This document shows, in pieces, positions 8,219-15,591 of a stretch of DNA of 51,230 nt. The notes below the pieces were generated by a model. That model had not been told where the DNA came from. It made no database searches and saw only the letters and a list, made by a program, of their open reading frames with translations. Made by a program: the position numbers and the translations under genes. Location: NCBI RefSeq assembly GCF_910578895.1, contig NZ_CAJTSC010000001.1, positions 54,073 to 105,302 on the forward strand. Reading direction: 5' to 3'. Each line of letters begins with the position of its first letter. Position 1 is the first letter of the stretch. Origin of the DNA: an uncultured Bacteroides sp. (GTDB lineage: Bacteria > Bacteroidota > Bacteroidia > Bacteroidales > Bacteroidaceae).

Positions 8219-9718
8219 CTAAAGTTTCACCTTCTTGCCCACCGACTTGGACTCATTGTGCAAACGGTCGAGCGCCGTAACCACATAGCGGTATTTCGTC
8301 TTTCCGTCCTCATAAGGCAACTTATAGAAAGTATCGCGCGTGACCGCCACAATGTGCGAAGGGTCATCAATATCCACCTTCTCCTTCGAACCGAAACGAT
8401 AGACAACGTACTGCACCGCACGGTTCATCTCATCCTCGAACTTCGGTGCCGTCCAGAAGAGGATATAGCCGTCGGCAGTCCACACAGGTTTCACCTTGCG
8501 CACTTTGCCCGGAGCCTCATTGTCCATAAAGTCGAACACAGGCGGCAAGGCAGGATATTTATGATACTCGGCAACCAGCGCGTCGCGATACTTGCCGGCA
8601 TTCTCCACTACGGCGCTTGCCGGCCACTGGCAGCTGCCGCCGATTGTCTGATACGCCCGCTGCAAAGCCATTTTGCGAGGCATCTGGTTCATGGCAGGGT
8701 TCTTCGGGTCGGCATTCTGCACCGTGTTCATCACAGACTGCCCGATGAACAGTGGACGGTTCTCCGTATGCTTCGCCCACCATTCCACCAACGTCTCATA
8801 ATCGGCTGCCGGATGCCCTATCTGCCAATATATCTGCGGTATGTTGTAGTCAATCCATCCCTTACGCGCCCACAGAAGCACATCGGCATACAAATCATCA
8901 TAGTTCTGCAAGCCGTTTGTCTTACTGCCCAACGGGTCGCTGCCCTGGTTGCGATAGATGCCGAAAGGGCTCACCCCGAACTTCACCCAGGGCTTCAGCC
9001 CGCGCACCGTCTCGTGTATCTTCCGTATCAGGATGTCCACATTGTTACGGCGCCAGTCCGCCTTGTTGCTGAAGCTACCGCCATAGCGCGCAAAGCTCGC
9101 ATCGTCCGGAAACTCCTGTCCCTTGACCGGATAAGGATAGAAATAATCGTCCATGTGAATGGCATCCACGTCATAGCGCGAGACGATATCGGTCACCACC
9201 TTGCAGATGTGGTCACGGCTTTCGGGCAATGCCGGGTCGAAGTAGAGCTGGTTGCCATACGTCACAAACCATTCCGGATGCAAATTATAGATATGGATAG
9301 GAGAAAGTTCGTTTTTCAGTGAAGTCTTCACCCGATAGGGATTAATCCAGGCATGAAACTCCATACCCCGCTTGTGGCACTCTTCAATCATAAACTGCAT
9401 AGGGTCCCAGTAAGGCTCCGGTGCCTTGCCCTGTACTCCGGTCAGGAAGCGGCTCCACGGTTCGTATTGCGAGGCATACAGCGCATCGGCTTCGGGGCGC
9501 ACCTGGAAGATAATGGCATTGATGCCCGCACCCTGCAAGGAGTTCAACTGGCTTGTCAGAGTCTGTTTCAGTTTGCCGGCAGACATGCCGCTAAACTGCC
9601 CGTTCACCGTCTGTATCCATGCGGCGCGAAATTCACGTTTAGGATAAGCATTCGTAGTTTGCTGCGCCCGGGCTTGCACGCACAGCAACAACAGCAAGAG
9701 GAGGTTTCTAAATTTCAT
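8219..9718 (-). CDS. GHL10-type (PF02638-like) glycosidase-like secreted protein
   Basis: A 499-residue exported protein. The start at 9718 gives a signal peptide (MKFRNLLLLLLLCVQARA); the longer open frame upstream runs through the promoter. The mature protein has the family pattern: REFRAAWIQTVNG at the start, a barrel with AIIFQVRPEADALY, MEFHAWINPYR and VDAIHMDDYFYPYP (around residue 183), then a C-terminal fibronectin-III-like domain (about 400-499; YILFWTAP, YRYVVTALDRLHNES). PF02638 proteins resemble GH10 barrels and are often linked to cell-envelope glycans, but the substrate here cannot be read from sequence. It is paralogous to the gene at 15592-17046. Transcription starts from the palindromic promoter shared with uvrA. 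Confidence 0.85.
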   Translation of the reverse strand: MKFRNLLLLLLLCVQARAQQTTNAYPKREFRAAWIQTVNGQFSGMSAGKLKQTLTSQLNSLQGAGINAIIFQVRPEADALYASQYEPWSRFLTGVQGKAPEPYWDPMQFMIEECHKRGMEFHAWINPYRVKTSLKNELSPIHIYNLHPEWFVTYGNQLYFDPALPESRDHICKVVTDIVSRYDVDAIHMDDYFYPYPVKGQEFPDDASFARYGGSFSNKADWRRNNVDILIRKIHETVRGLKPWVKFGVSPFGIYRNQGSDPLGSKTNGLQNYDDLYADVLLWARKGWIDYNIPQIYWQIGHPAADYETLVEWWAKHTENRPLFIGQSVMNTVQNADPKNPAMNQMPRKMALQRAYQTIGGSCQWPASAVVENAGKYRDALVAEYHKYPALPPVFDFMDNEAPGKVRKVKPVWTADGYILFWTAPKFEDEMNRAVQYVVYRFGSKEKVDIDDPSHIVAVTRDTFYKLPYEDGKTKYRYVVTALDRLHNESKSVGKKVKL

Positions 9719-9735
9719 TTTGTTCTTTTTAAATA

Positions 9736-9772
9736 TTGCATGGCAAAGATAATGATTATCTTTGTACCCCAA
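9736..9772. promoter_or_regulatory. Overlapping divergent promoters built on a perfect palindrome
   Basis: CAAAGATAAT (9744-9753) and ATTATCTTTG (9755-9764) form a perfect 10-bp inverted repeat around one central base. Each arm carries a -7 box TATCTTTG: 9757-9764 for uvrA and 9751-9744 for the GHL10-type gene. TTG at 9736-9738 and its mirror CAA at 9770-9772 sit 18 bp away as -33 boxes. The two start sites face away from each other with boxes only 5 bp apart, so polymerase can probably occupy only one at a time. Confidence 0.65.
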
Positions 9773-9789
9773 TTCATTTTCAACAGTCT

Positions 9790-12636
9790 ATGGCAAAAAA
9801 TACATCCATCGTCATAAAGGGAGCCCGCGTCAATAACCTGAAGAACATCGATGTGGAGATACCCCGCAACAAACTGGTCGTCATCACCGGCCTGTCCGGT
9901 TCCGGCAAATCATCGCTTGCCTTCGACACGCTCTACGCCGAAGGGCAGCGCCGTTACGTAGAAAGCCTCAGCAGCTATGCCCGCCAGTTTTTGGGACGTA
10001 TGAGCAAACCCGAATGCGATTTCATCAAAGGCATCCCCCCCGCCATCGCCATCGAGCAGAAAGTGAGCAGCCGCAACCCGCGCTCCACCGTAGGCACCTC
10101 TACCGAGATTTACGAATACCTGCGCCTGCTTTACGCCCGTGTAGGGCGGACGTTCAGCCCGGTCAGCGGGCAGGAAGTGAAGAAGCACTCCGCCGAAGAC
10201 ATCGTGAACTGCATGTTGCAGCAACCCGAGGGGACACGCTACACCGTGCTTACCCCCATATTGCTCCGTGAAGGACGTACCTTGCAACAGCAGCTGGAAA
10301 TAGATATGAAGCAAGGGTTCAACCGCCTGGAAGTAAACGGGGAGATGGTGCGCATCGACGAATACCGTCCCAAAGAGGGCGACACCGTATTCCTGTTGGT
10401 AGACCGTATGACGGTCTCCGGCGACAAAGATGCCGTGAGCCGCCTGACCGATTCTGCCGAGACTGCCATGTACGAGGGAGACGGCGCTTGCCTGCTGCGC
10501 TTCTATCAACCGGACGGCACCACCAGCCTGTACCGCTTTAGCACCAAGTTCGAAGCGGACGGCATCACGTTCGAAGAGCCCGGCGACCAGATGTTCTCGT
10601 TCAACTCCCCTATCGGGGCATGTCCCGAATGCGAGGGGTTCGGGCGTGTAGTAGGCATCGACGAACACTTGGTCGTGCCCAACCGTTCCCTCTCCGTATA
10701 CGACGGAGCCGTGGTGTGCTGGCGCGGAGAGAAGATGGGTGAATGGAAGGACATGGTGATACGCGGTGCGGAGAAAGCCGGTTTCCCCATTTTCACCCCT
10801 TATTACCAACTGACAGACGAGCAACGCCGCATGTTGTGGGAAGGTACCCGCTACTTCGAGGGCATCAACGCTTTCTTCAAGATGCTGCAGGAGAACCAGT
10901 ACAAGATACAATACCGCGTGATGCTGGCACGCTATCGCGGCAAGACGCTTTGCCCCAAGTGCCACGGCACACGGCTCAAGCCCGAAGCCGGCTACGTACG
11001 GGTGGGCGGACGCAGCATTTCCGAACTGGTGGACCTGCCTATTACCGAACTGAAACTGTTTTTCGACAACCTGCAACTGGACAAGCACGATGCCGACATA
11101 GCCCGCCGCATCCTCATAGAAATCAACAACCGCATACGCTTCCTGATAGACGTAGGCTTGGGATACCTTACGCTGAACCGCCTCAGCAACTCGCTGTCCG
11201 GCGGCGAGAGCCAGCGCATCAACCTGGCAACCTCGTTAGGGAGCAGCCTTGTGGGCAGCCTTTACATCCTGGACGAACCGAGCATCGGGCTTCACAGCCG
11301 CGATACGGACAAGCTGATACGCGTGTTGCGCCAACTGCAACAACTGGGCAACACGGTAGTGGTCGTGGAACATGACGAGGAAATAATCCGTGCCGCGGAT
11401 TACATCATCGACATCGGCCCCGACGCCGGACGCCTGGGGGGAGAAGTGGTGTATCAGGGAGACATGAAGGATATTTTTGGGGACGAGTTGACAAGGGGAC
11501 AAATTTACAAGAAGACAAGAGGAGAAGGGAACGAAGAAGTTGCCTCCTCGTCAACTACCCAATCATATACGGTGCGTTACCTTCGGAACGAGGAGACCAT
11601 CCCCGTGCCCGAAAGCCGCCGCCCGTGGAACCAATACATCGAAATCACAGGAGCCCGCGAGAACAACCTGAAAGGCGTGGACGTACGCTTTCCGCTCAAT
11701 GTGATGACGGTAATCACCGGCGTATCGGGGTCGGGCAAGAGCACACTGGTGCGCGACATCTTTTTCCGTGCCCTCAAACGCGAACTGGACGAGTGCAACG
11801 ACCGTCCGGGAGAGTTTGCCTCCATAGGCGGCGACCTGCGTAACCTGCGCAATGTAGAGTTCGTAGACCAGAACCCCATCGGCAAATCCTCGCGCTCAAA
11901 CCCCGTGACCTATATCAAGGCGTACGATGAAATCCGCAAGCTATGGGCGGAACAACCCCTTGCCAAGCAGATGGGCTACACCGCCGGACACTTCAGCTTC
12001 AACAGCGAAGGCGGACGCTGCGAAGAATGCAAGGGCGAAGGCACCATCACTGTAGAAATGCAGTTCATGGCAGACCTTGTGCTGGAGTGCGAGTCTTGCC
12101 ACGGCAAACGCTTCAAGGCGGATACGTTGGAAGTGAAGTTCCACGACACCAATATATACGACGTGTTGGAAATGACCGTCAACCAGGCTGTGGAGTTCTT
12201 TACCCTGCACGGACAGAAGAAGATTGTGAAGCGCCTGCAACCGTTACAGGACGTGGGTCTGGGCTACATCAAACTCGGACAGTCCTCCTCCACCCTCTCC
12301 GGCGGCGAGAACCAGCGCGTGAAACTTGCCTATTACCTCAGTATGGAGAAAGCCGACCCTACGCTCTTCATCTTCGACGAGCCTACTACCGGACTGCACT
12401 TCCACGACATCCGCAAACTGCTGGAAGCCTTCGATGCGCTGATACGGCGCGGACATTCCATCGTCATCATCGAACACAACATGGACGTGGTGAAGTGTGC
12501 CGACCACGTAATCGACCTCGGTCCCGAAGGCGGAGACAAGGGGGGATACGTCGTTGCCACCGGCACGCCGGAAGAGGTTGCGGCATGCGCGGCAAGCTAC
12601 ACCGGACAGTTCCTGAAAGAGAAGTTGGAATGCTGA
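9790..12636 (+). CDS. uvrA: UvrABC excinuclease subunit A
   Basis: UvrA is the damage-recognition ATPase of nucleotide excision repair. The start at 9790 (MAKNTSIVIKGARVNNLKN) gives 948 residues; the longer frame begins with a TTG inside the promoter. Visible elements are two ABC ATPases with Walker A GLSGSGKSS (about 34) and GVSGSGKST (about 647), signatures LSGGESQRI and LSGGENQRV, and paired CxxC zinc modules CPECEGFG, CPKCHG and CEECKGEG...CESCHG. The DEPSIGLH and DEPTTGLH Walker B regions are intact. A linker between the two ATPase halves (about 565-583) is encoded by an 8-bp tandem repeat. Length is typical. A terminator hairpin follows about 45 bp later. Confidence 0.97.
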   Translation: MAKNTSIVIKGARVNNLKNIDVEIPRNKLVVITGLSGSGKSSLAFDTLYAEGQRRYVESLSSYARQFLGRMSKPECDFIKGIPPAIAIEQKVSSRNPRSTVGTSTEIYEYLRLLYARVGRTFSPVSGQEVKKHSAEDIVNCMLQQPEGTRYTVLTPILLREGRTLQQQLEIDMKQGFNRLEVNGEMVRIDEYRPKEGDTVFLLVDRMTVSGDKDAVSRLTDSAETAMYEGDGACLLRFYQPDGTTSLYRFSTKFEADGITFEEPGDQMFSFNSPIGACPECEGFGRVVGIDEHLVVPNRSLSVYDGAVVCWRGEKMGEWKDMVIRGAEKAGFPIFTPYYQLTDEQRRMLWEGTRYFEGINAFFKMLQENQYKIQYRVMLARYRGKTLCPKCHGTRLKPEAGYVRVGGRSISELVDLPITELKLFFDNLQLDKHDADIARRILIEINNRIRFLIDVGLGYLTLNRLSNSLSGGESQRINLATSLGSSLVGSLYILDEPSIGLHSRDTDKLIRVLRQLQQLGNTVVVVEHDEEIIRAADYIIDIGPDAGRLGGEVVYQGDMKDIFGDELTRGQIYKKTRGEGNEEVASSSTTQSYTVRYLRNEETIPVPESRRPWNQYIEITGARENNLKGVDVRFPLNVMTVITGVSGSGKSTLVRDIFFRALKRELDECNDRPGEFASIGGDLRNLRNVEFVDQNPIGKSSRSNPVTYIKAYDEIRKLWAEQPLAKQMGYTAGHFSFNSEGGRCEECKGEGTITVEMQFMADLVLECESCHGKRFKADTLEVKFHDTNIYDVLEMTVNQAVEFFTLHGQKKIVKRLQPLQDVGLGYIKLGQSSSTLSGGENQRVKLAYYLSMEKADPTLFIFDEPTTGLHFHDIRKLLEAFDALIRRGHSIVIIEHNMDVVKCADHVIDLGPEGGDKGGYVVATGTPEEVAACAASYTGQFLKEKLEC
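11483..11538 (+). repeat. Degenerate 8-bp tandem repeat inside uvrA
   Basis: Seven consecutive octamers start exactly 8 bp apart: ACGAGTTG, ACAAGGGG, ACAAATTT, ACAAGAAG, ACAAGAGG, AGAAGGGA, ACGAAGAA. The first five share an ACAAG-like start. The period is not a multiple of three, so the encoded peptide (DELTRGQIYKKTRGEGNEE region) is not itself repetitive. It lies in the linker between the two ABC halves. Confidence 0.75.
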
Positions 12637-12679
12637 GGAGCCGTTTGAGTCTTGTTCCGTATCAGCTCCTGTTTATGAC

Positions 12680-12704
12680 AAAAAGACGGTTAAACCGTCT
12701 TTTT
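12680..12704 (+). terminator. Rho-independent terminator of uvrA
   Basis: AAAAAGACGG (12680-12689) pairs with CCGTCTTTTT (12695-12704) across a short TTAAA loop, with the right arm supplying the U-rich tail. It lies 43 bp after the uvrA stop codon. Confidence 0.85.
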
Positions 12705-12850
12705 GCTTACTCCCGCGCTTCCGCCTTTCTCCCAAAGCGGAAGCACTTTGCATAAAGCACGGATAGATATGCTTCTTTTCCCGATAAAAATGCGTTGTTT
12801 ATGCGGAAAAAGTTTTTTTCTTCCGCTGGATACTGGCGTTTCAGCCGAGA

Positions 12851-12938
12851 GACATTAATGTCTGTGGCGAGGGACATTAATACCGCTCGTGATGGACATT
12901 AATGCCGCTCGCGACAGACATTAATGTCCATCGCCACA
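12851..12938. repeat. Four 22-bp tandem repeats, each headed by GACATTAAT
   Basis: GACATTAAT occurs at 12851, 12873, 12895 and 12917, exactly 22 bp apart. In units 1 and 4 it extends to the perfect 12-bp palindrome GACATTAATGTC; units 2 and 3 have ACC and GCC in place of GTC. The variable parts of units 2 and 3 are alike (CGCTCGTGATG and CGCTCGCGACA). In addition 12860-12881 and 12920-12941 are inverted repeats matching at 20 of 22 positions with a 38-nt gap. Function is unknown. Confidence 0.85.
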
Positions 12939-13217
12939 AACACCGATATCGGGCAAACGGAACGCCTGTACAGGGCATTTCCGATACTTTTCCGCGCCGG
13001 TTGGTTTGTAAGGATTTCGCTATCACACTGATTATAGGGAAGATGGACGTTTCCCGTTTCGTTTTTTCCGACCGGCAGTGCATCAGGACGGAAACAGGCG
13101 ATTCTGCAGGGACGGAAAATACAAATTGTCAGGAGATACAGGCAGAATGACAAAAAGACAAAATACAACCTGCTTGGCACACACTTGTTTCCGTTATCCG
13201 GAAGTATCCGGTTTCAC

Positions 13218-13697
13218 TTAGAAGTAGAAACCAAATCCTACTTTCAGCCCGAATTCCGAACGGTCTTTATTGATATCCCAATAAACGGCAGGCTCGATAG
13301 TGACCGTACGCGACAGGAAGAACGCATAACCGCCCTCCATGCCGAAACCGAGACGGGTTCTGTCGCCGCCATCCCAGGCATAACGGTGCAGGTTGACGTC
13401 AGCTCCCAAAAACACACCGACCCGGTCGATGTAATAACGTCCGCCCACGCCCAACGTATAGACATCCATTCCGCCGCCTTGCCACTTTGCACCGGCACCT
13501 ATCAGCAGCGCCACATTATCCGCCAAGAACGCACCGCCTTTGGCTTCAAGTCCGAAGTGCCCTTTGTCCGTACCGGTATTATAAGAAAGGTTGAGTCCGG
13601 TAATGGAAGGGTTTACGAACCATTTTCCTTTTTCAAACTGCGCGTGGGCAGCCACAGTGCCTACAAGCAGGCACACGAGTAATACAAATCTTCTCAT
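13218..13697 (-). CDS. Small outer-membrane beta-barrel protein (OmpW/opacity-like)
   Basis: A 159-residue exported protein. The start at 13697 gives a clean signal peptide (MRRFVLLVCLLVGTVAAHAQ). The rest is alternating amphipathic strands rich in Gly and aromatic residues (GHFGLEAKGGAFL, TLGVGGRYYIDRVGVF, EFGLKVGFGFYF) and ends in phenylalanine, as beta-barrel proteins do for BAM recognition. The size fits an eight-stranded barrel. It is the last gene of an apparent operon cstA - small membrane protein - barrel, 25 bp after the preceding stop. It could serve as an outer-membrane pore or as a structural protein; the cargo is not evident. Confidence 0.8.
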   Translation of the reverse strand: MRRFVLLVCLLVGTVAAHAQFEKGKWFVNPSITGLNLSYNTGTDKGHFGLEAKGGAFLADNVALLIGAGAKWQGGGMDVYTLGVGGRYYIDRVGVFLGADVNLHRYAWDGGDRTRLGFGMEGGYAFFLSRTVTIEPAVYWDINKDRSEFGLKVGFGFYF

Positions 13698-13722
13698 CTT
13701 GTTTTCATTATTAAGTAAATAA

Positions 13723-13947
13723 TCATTTCCGTTCCATAGTATCTTCTTCACGACGCTTGCGCTGCAGCTGCTCTTTCTTGCGAAGCACCAGCCACAACAC
13801 AAACACGATAACGTACGAAGCGACTACGGTGACATACTTCTCCGTATTGCTGATTTCCGTGTTGCGCGGCAGGAAATATGCCGCAGTGACGGAAACATAA
13901 ATAAGCAGGGCTACGGTCAGCCCGGTAGATTTCTTGAATTTCCTCAT
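13723..13947 (-). CDS. Small two-helix membrane protein downstream of cstA
   Basis: A 74-residue protein with two hydrophobic helices (about 9-27, LTVALLIYVSVTAAYFL, and about 39-56, VTVVASYVIVFVLWLVL), followed by a highly charged tail (RKKEQLQRKRREEDTMERK). It starts 3 bp after the cstA stop codon, so it is almost certainly co-transcribed and perhaps translationally coupled. It does not resemble the short cytosolic protein YbdD that follows cstA in enterobacteria. A role as a CstA partner is inference from position only. Confidence 0.75.
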   Translation of the reverse strand: MRKFKKSTGLTVALLIYVSVTAAYFLPRNTEISNTEKYVTVVASYVIVFVLWLVLRKKEQLQRKRREEDTMERK

Positions 13948-13950
13948 CGG

Positions 13951-15372
13951 TTAAAGTGTTTTAATCTGTTTGTTTTTCCATAGGACGAACCACACCCAAG
14001 CAAGCACGACACCCGCCGCTCCTATGCCGTATGCCAACGGATGCGAAAGCCCGAAGCCCTCGGGCGCTATGCAGATATAGGTGGTGCAGACGCAGGTCAT
14101 GAACAGGGCAGGCACCAGGGTCAGGAGATATTGCTTACCGGCACGTACCAGATAGACGGTGACTGCCCACAAGGTAAAGACGGACAAGGTCTGGTTAGCC
14201 CATGCGAAGTAACGCCATATCATGTCGAACCCGTCTTTGTCGCGCAGGCTGTACAGCAGCAGTCCGATAGCAGCCAAGAACATCGGCACACAGATGTACA
14301 GACGGCGGCGCATCGTTTTTTGCTCCATCCCCAGGAAATCCGCAACGATGAGCCGTGCCGAGCGGAACGCAGTGTCGCCGCTGGTAATGGGGGCTGCAAT
14401 CACACCCAGTATCGCCAGCACGCCGCCTATCGTCCCCAGCCAGTTCTTCGTGATGGCATCCACAATGACGGCGGCATTCGTCTCCTCCATGCCGTTCTCA
14501 TGGAAGAAACAGGTGGCGGCGGCAGCCCAGATAAGGGCTACGATGCCTTCTGTAATCATGGCTCCGTAGAATATGGGACGTCCGTGGCGTTCGCTCGTCA
14601 TGCAGCGTGCCATCAAGGGGCTTTGCGTGGCGTGGAAACCGCTGATTGCCCCGCATGCTATGCTGACAAACATGATAGGAAAGACGGGAAGCGCGGAAGC
14701 ATTGGGATGGGTGTTCTGCAATCCGTCCCACACCTCCGGCAGTGCCGGATGGTTGACATAAAGCATCACCAAAATGCCCACCGCCATAAACAGCAGCGCA
14801 ATGGCGAACAGCGGATATACCTTGCCGATAATCTTATCTACCGGCAGTAACGTGGCAAACACATAGTAGACAAACACCACCGCAATCCAGAAAGTAGTGT
14901 CCAGCGTCTCCGGTGTCAGGCTGGCAAGCAACCCGGCAGGCCCCGCCACAAAAACGGCTCCCACCAATATCATCAGGACAACGGTAAACCCACGCATCAC
15001 CTGCTTGGCGGTGGCGCCCAAATAACGTCCTATTATCTCCGGCAGGCTCTCACCGCCATGCCTCAACGAAAGCATCCCGGCAAAGTAGTCGTGCACCGCT
15101 CCCGCGAAGATACTGCCCAGCACAATCCACAGGTAGGATGCCGAACCGAACTTGGCACCCATTATTGCACCGAAGATGGGTCCCAAGCCTGCAATGTTCA
15201 GAAACTGTATCATAAAGATTTTCCATGCGGGCAACGGGATATAATCCACCCCGTCGGCTTTGGTAATGGCGGGCGTCTTGCGGGCGTCCGGTCCGAAGAC
15301 ATGTTCCATAAAGCGTCCGTAGATGAAATAGCCTGCTATCAACGCCAGCAGGCAAAGCGTAAATGTAACCAT
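13951..15372 (-). CDS. cstA: Carbon starvation protein A (CstA-type transporter)
   Basis: A 473-residue polytopic inner-membrane protein with family hallmarks: ALIAGYFIYGRFMEHVFG at the start, the GPIFGAIMGAKFGSASYLWIVLGSIFAGAVHDYFAGMLSLRHGG region near residue 60-105, and ISGFHATQSPLMARCM. It is much shorter than E. coli CstA (about 700 residues), as is usual in Bacteroides. Characterised family members take up peptides or pyruvate. It heads a three-gene unit with the small membrane protein (3-bp gap) and the beta-barrel protein. A promoter matching the Bacteroides consensus lies upstream at 15424-15456. Confidence 0.92.
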   Translation of the reverse strand: MVTFTLCLLALIAGYFIYGRFMEHVFGPDARKTPAITKADGVDYIPLPAWKIFMIQFLNIAGLGPIFGAIMGAKFGSASYLWIVLGSIFAGAVHDYFAGMLSLRHGGESLPEIIGRYLGATAKQVMRGFTVVLMILVGAVFVAGPAGLLASLTPETLDTTFWIAVVFVYYVFATLLPVDKIIGKVYPLFAIALLFMAVGILVMLYVNHPALPEVWDGLQNTHPNASALPVFPIMFVSIACGAISGFHATQSPLMARCMTSERHGRPIFYGAMITEGIVALIWAAAATCFFHENGMEETNAAVIVDAITKNWLGTIGGVLAILGVIAAPITSGDTAFRSARLIVADFLGMEQKTMRRRLYICVPMFLAAIGLLLYSLRDKDGFDMIWRYFAWANQTLSVFTLWAVTVYLVRAGKQYLLTLVPALFMTCVCTTYICIAPEGFGLSHPLAYGIGAAGVVLAWVWFVLWKNKQIKTL

Positions 15373-15423
15373 AATGTGCTAATGTTTAATGTAGATGTTC
15401 AGTGTTAATGTATTTTAGCCACG

Positions 15424-15456
15424 CAAATGTAGCAGTTTCCGACCAAACTACGCAAA
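15424..15456 (-). promoter_or_regulatory. Bacteroides-type promoter of the cstA operon
   Basis: On the minus strand a -33 TTTG (15456-15453) and a -7 TACATTTG (15431-15424) are separated by 21 bp. The leader to the ATG at 15372 is about 45 nt. A second possible -7, TAAATTTG (15460-15453), overlaps the -33 box. Confidence 0.65.
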
Positions 15457-15591
15457 TTTATCAAGTGATTTACCTATCTTCGCCGTGGAATATAACAGAA
15501 ATAAAGAAGTAAGTGGGAATTTGACACGCGCCTGAGACAATACAACGCAACGTGCCGCCAACAATCATTTATCCGGAAACAACATATTGTT

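Larger units (their letters stand above)
12637..13217. other. Gene-free stretch between uvrA and the OmpW-like gene
   Basis: This stretch holds the uvrA terminator (12680-12704), a second stem GCTTCCGC/GCGGAAGC (12717-12724 and 12737-12744), and the 22-bp tandem repeat block (12851-12938). The remainder (12942-13217) shows nothing I can name. A 93-codon minus-strand open frame here (12899-13180) runs through the repeats and is not convincing as a gene. Confidence 0.7.

Noticed and set aside
8258..9322. 354-codon plus-strand open frame opposite the GHL10-type gene
   Set aside because: Rich in His and Arg with no domain pattern; the minus-strand gene has a signal peptide, motifs and promoter.
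9910..11088. 392-codon minus-strand open frame inside uvrA
   Set aside because: It is a shadow of the uvrA codon pattern; no family match is visible and it lies wholly within a certain gene.
12851..12938. CRISPR array
   Set aside because: The unit is 22 bp with only a 9-bp constant core and no unique spacers of normal length; no cas genes are near.
12899..13180. 93-codon minus-strand open frame in the gap after uvrA
   Set aside because: It runs through the 22-bp repeats, has no promoter, and its composition looks random despite a hydrophobic start.
13723..13947. YbdD, the usual small partner of CstA
   Set aside because: The protein has two membrane helices and a charged tail, unlike the short soluble YbdD.
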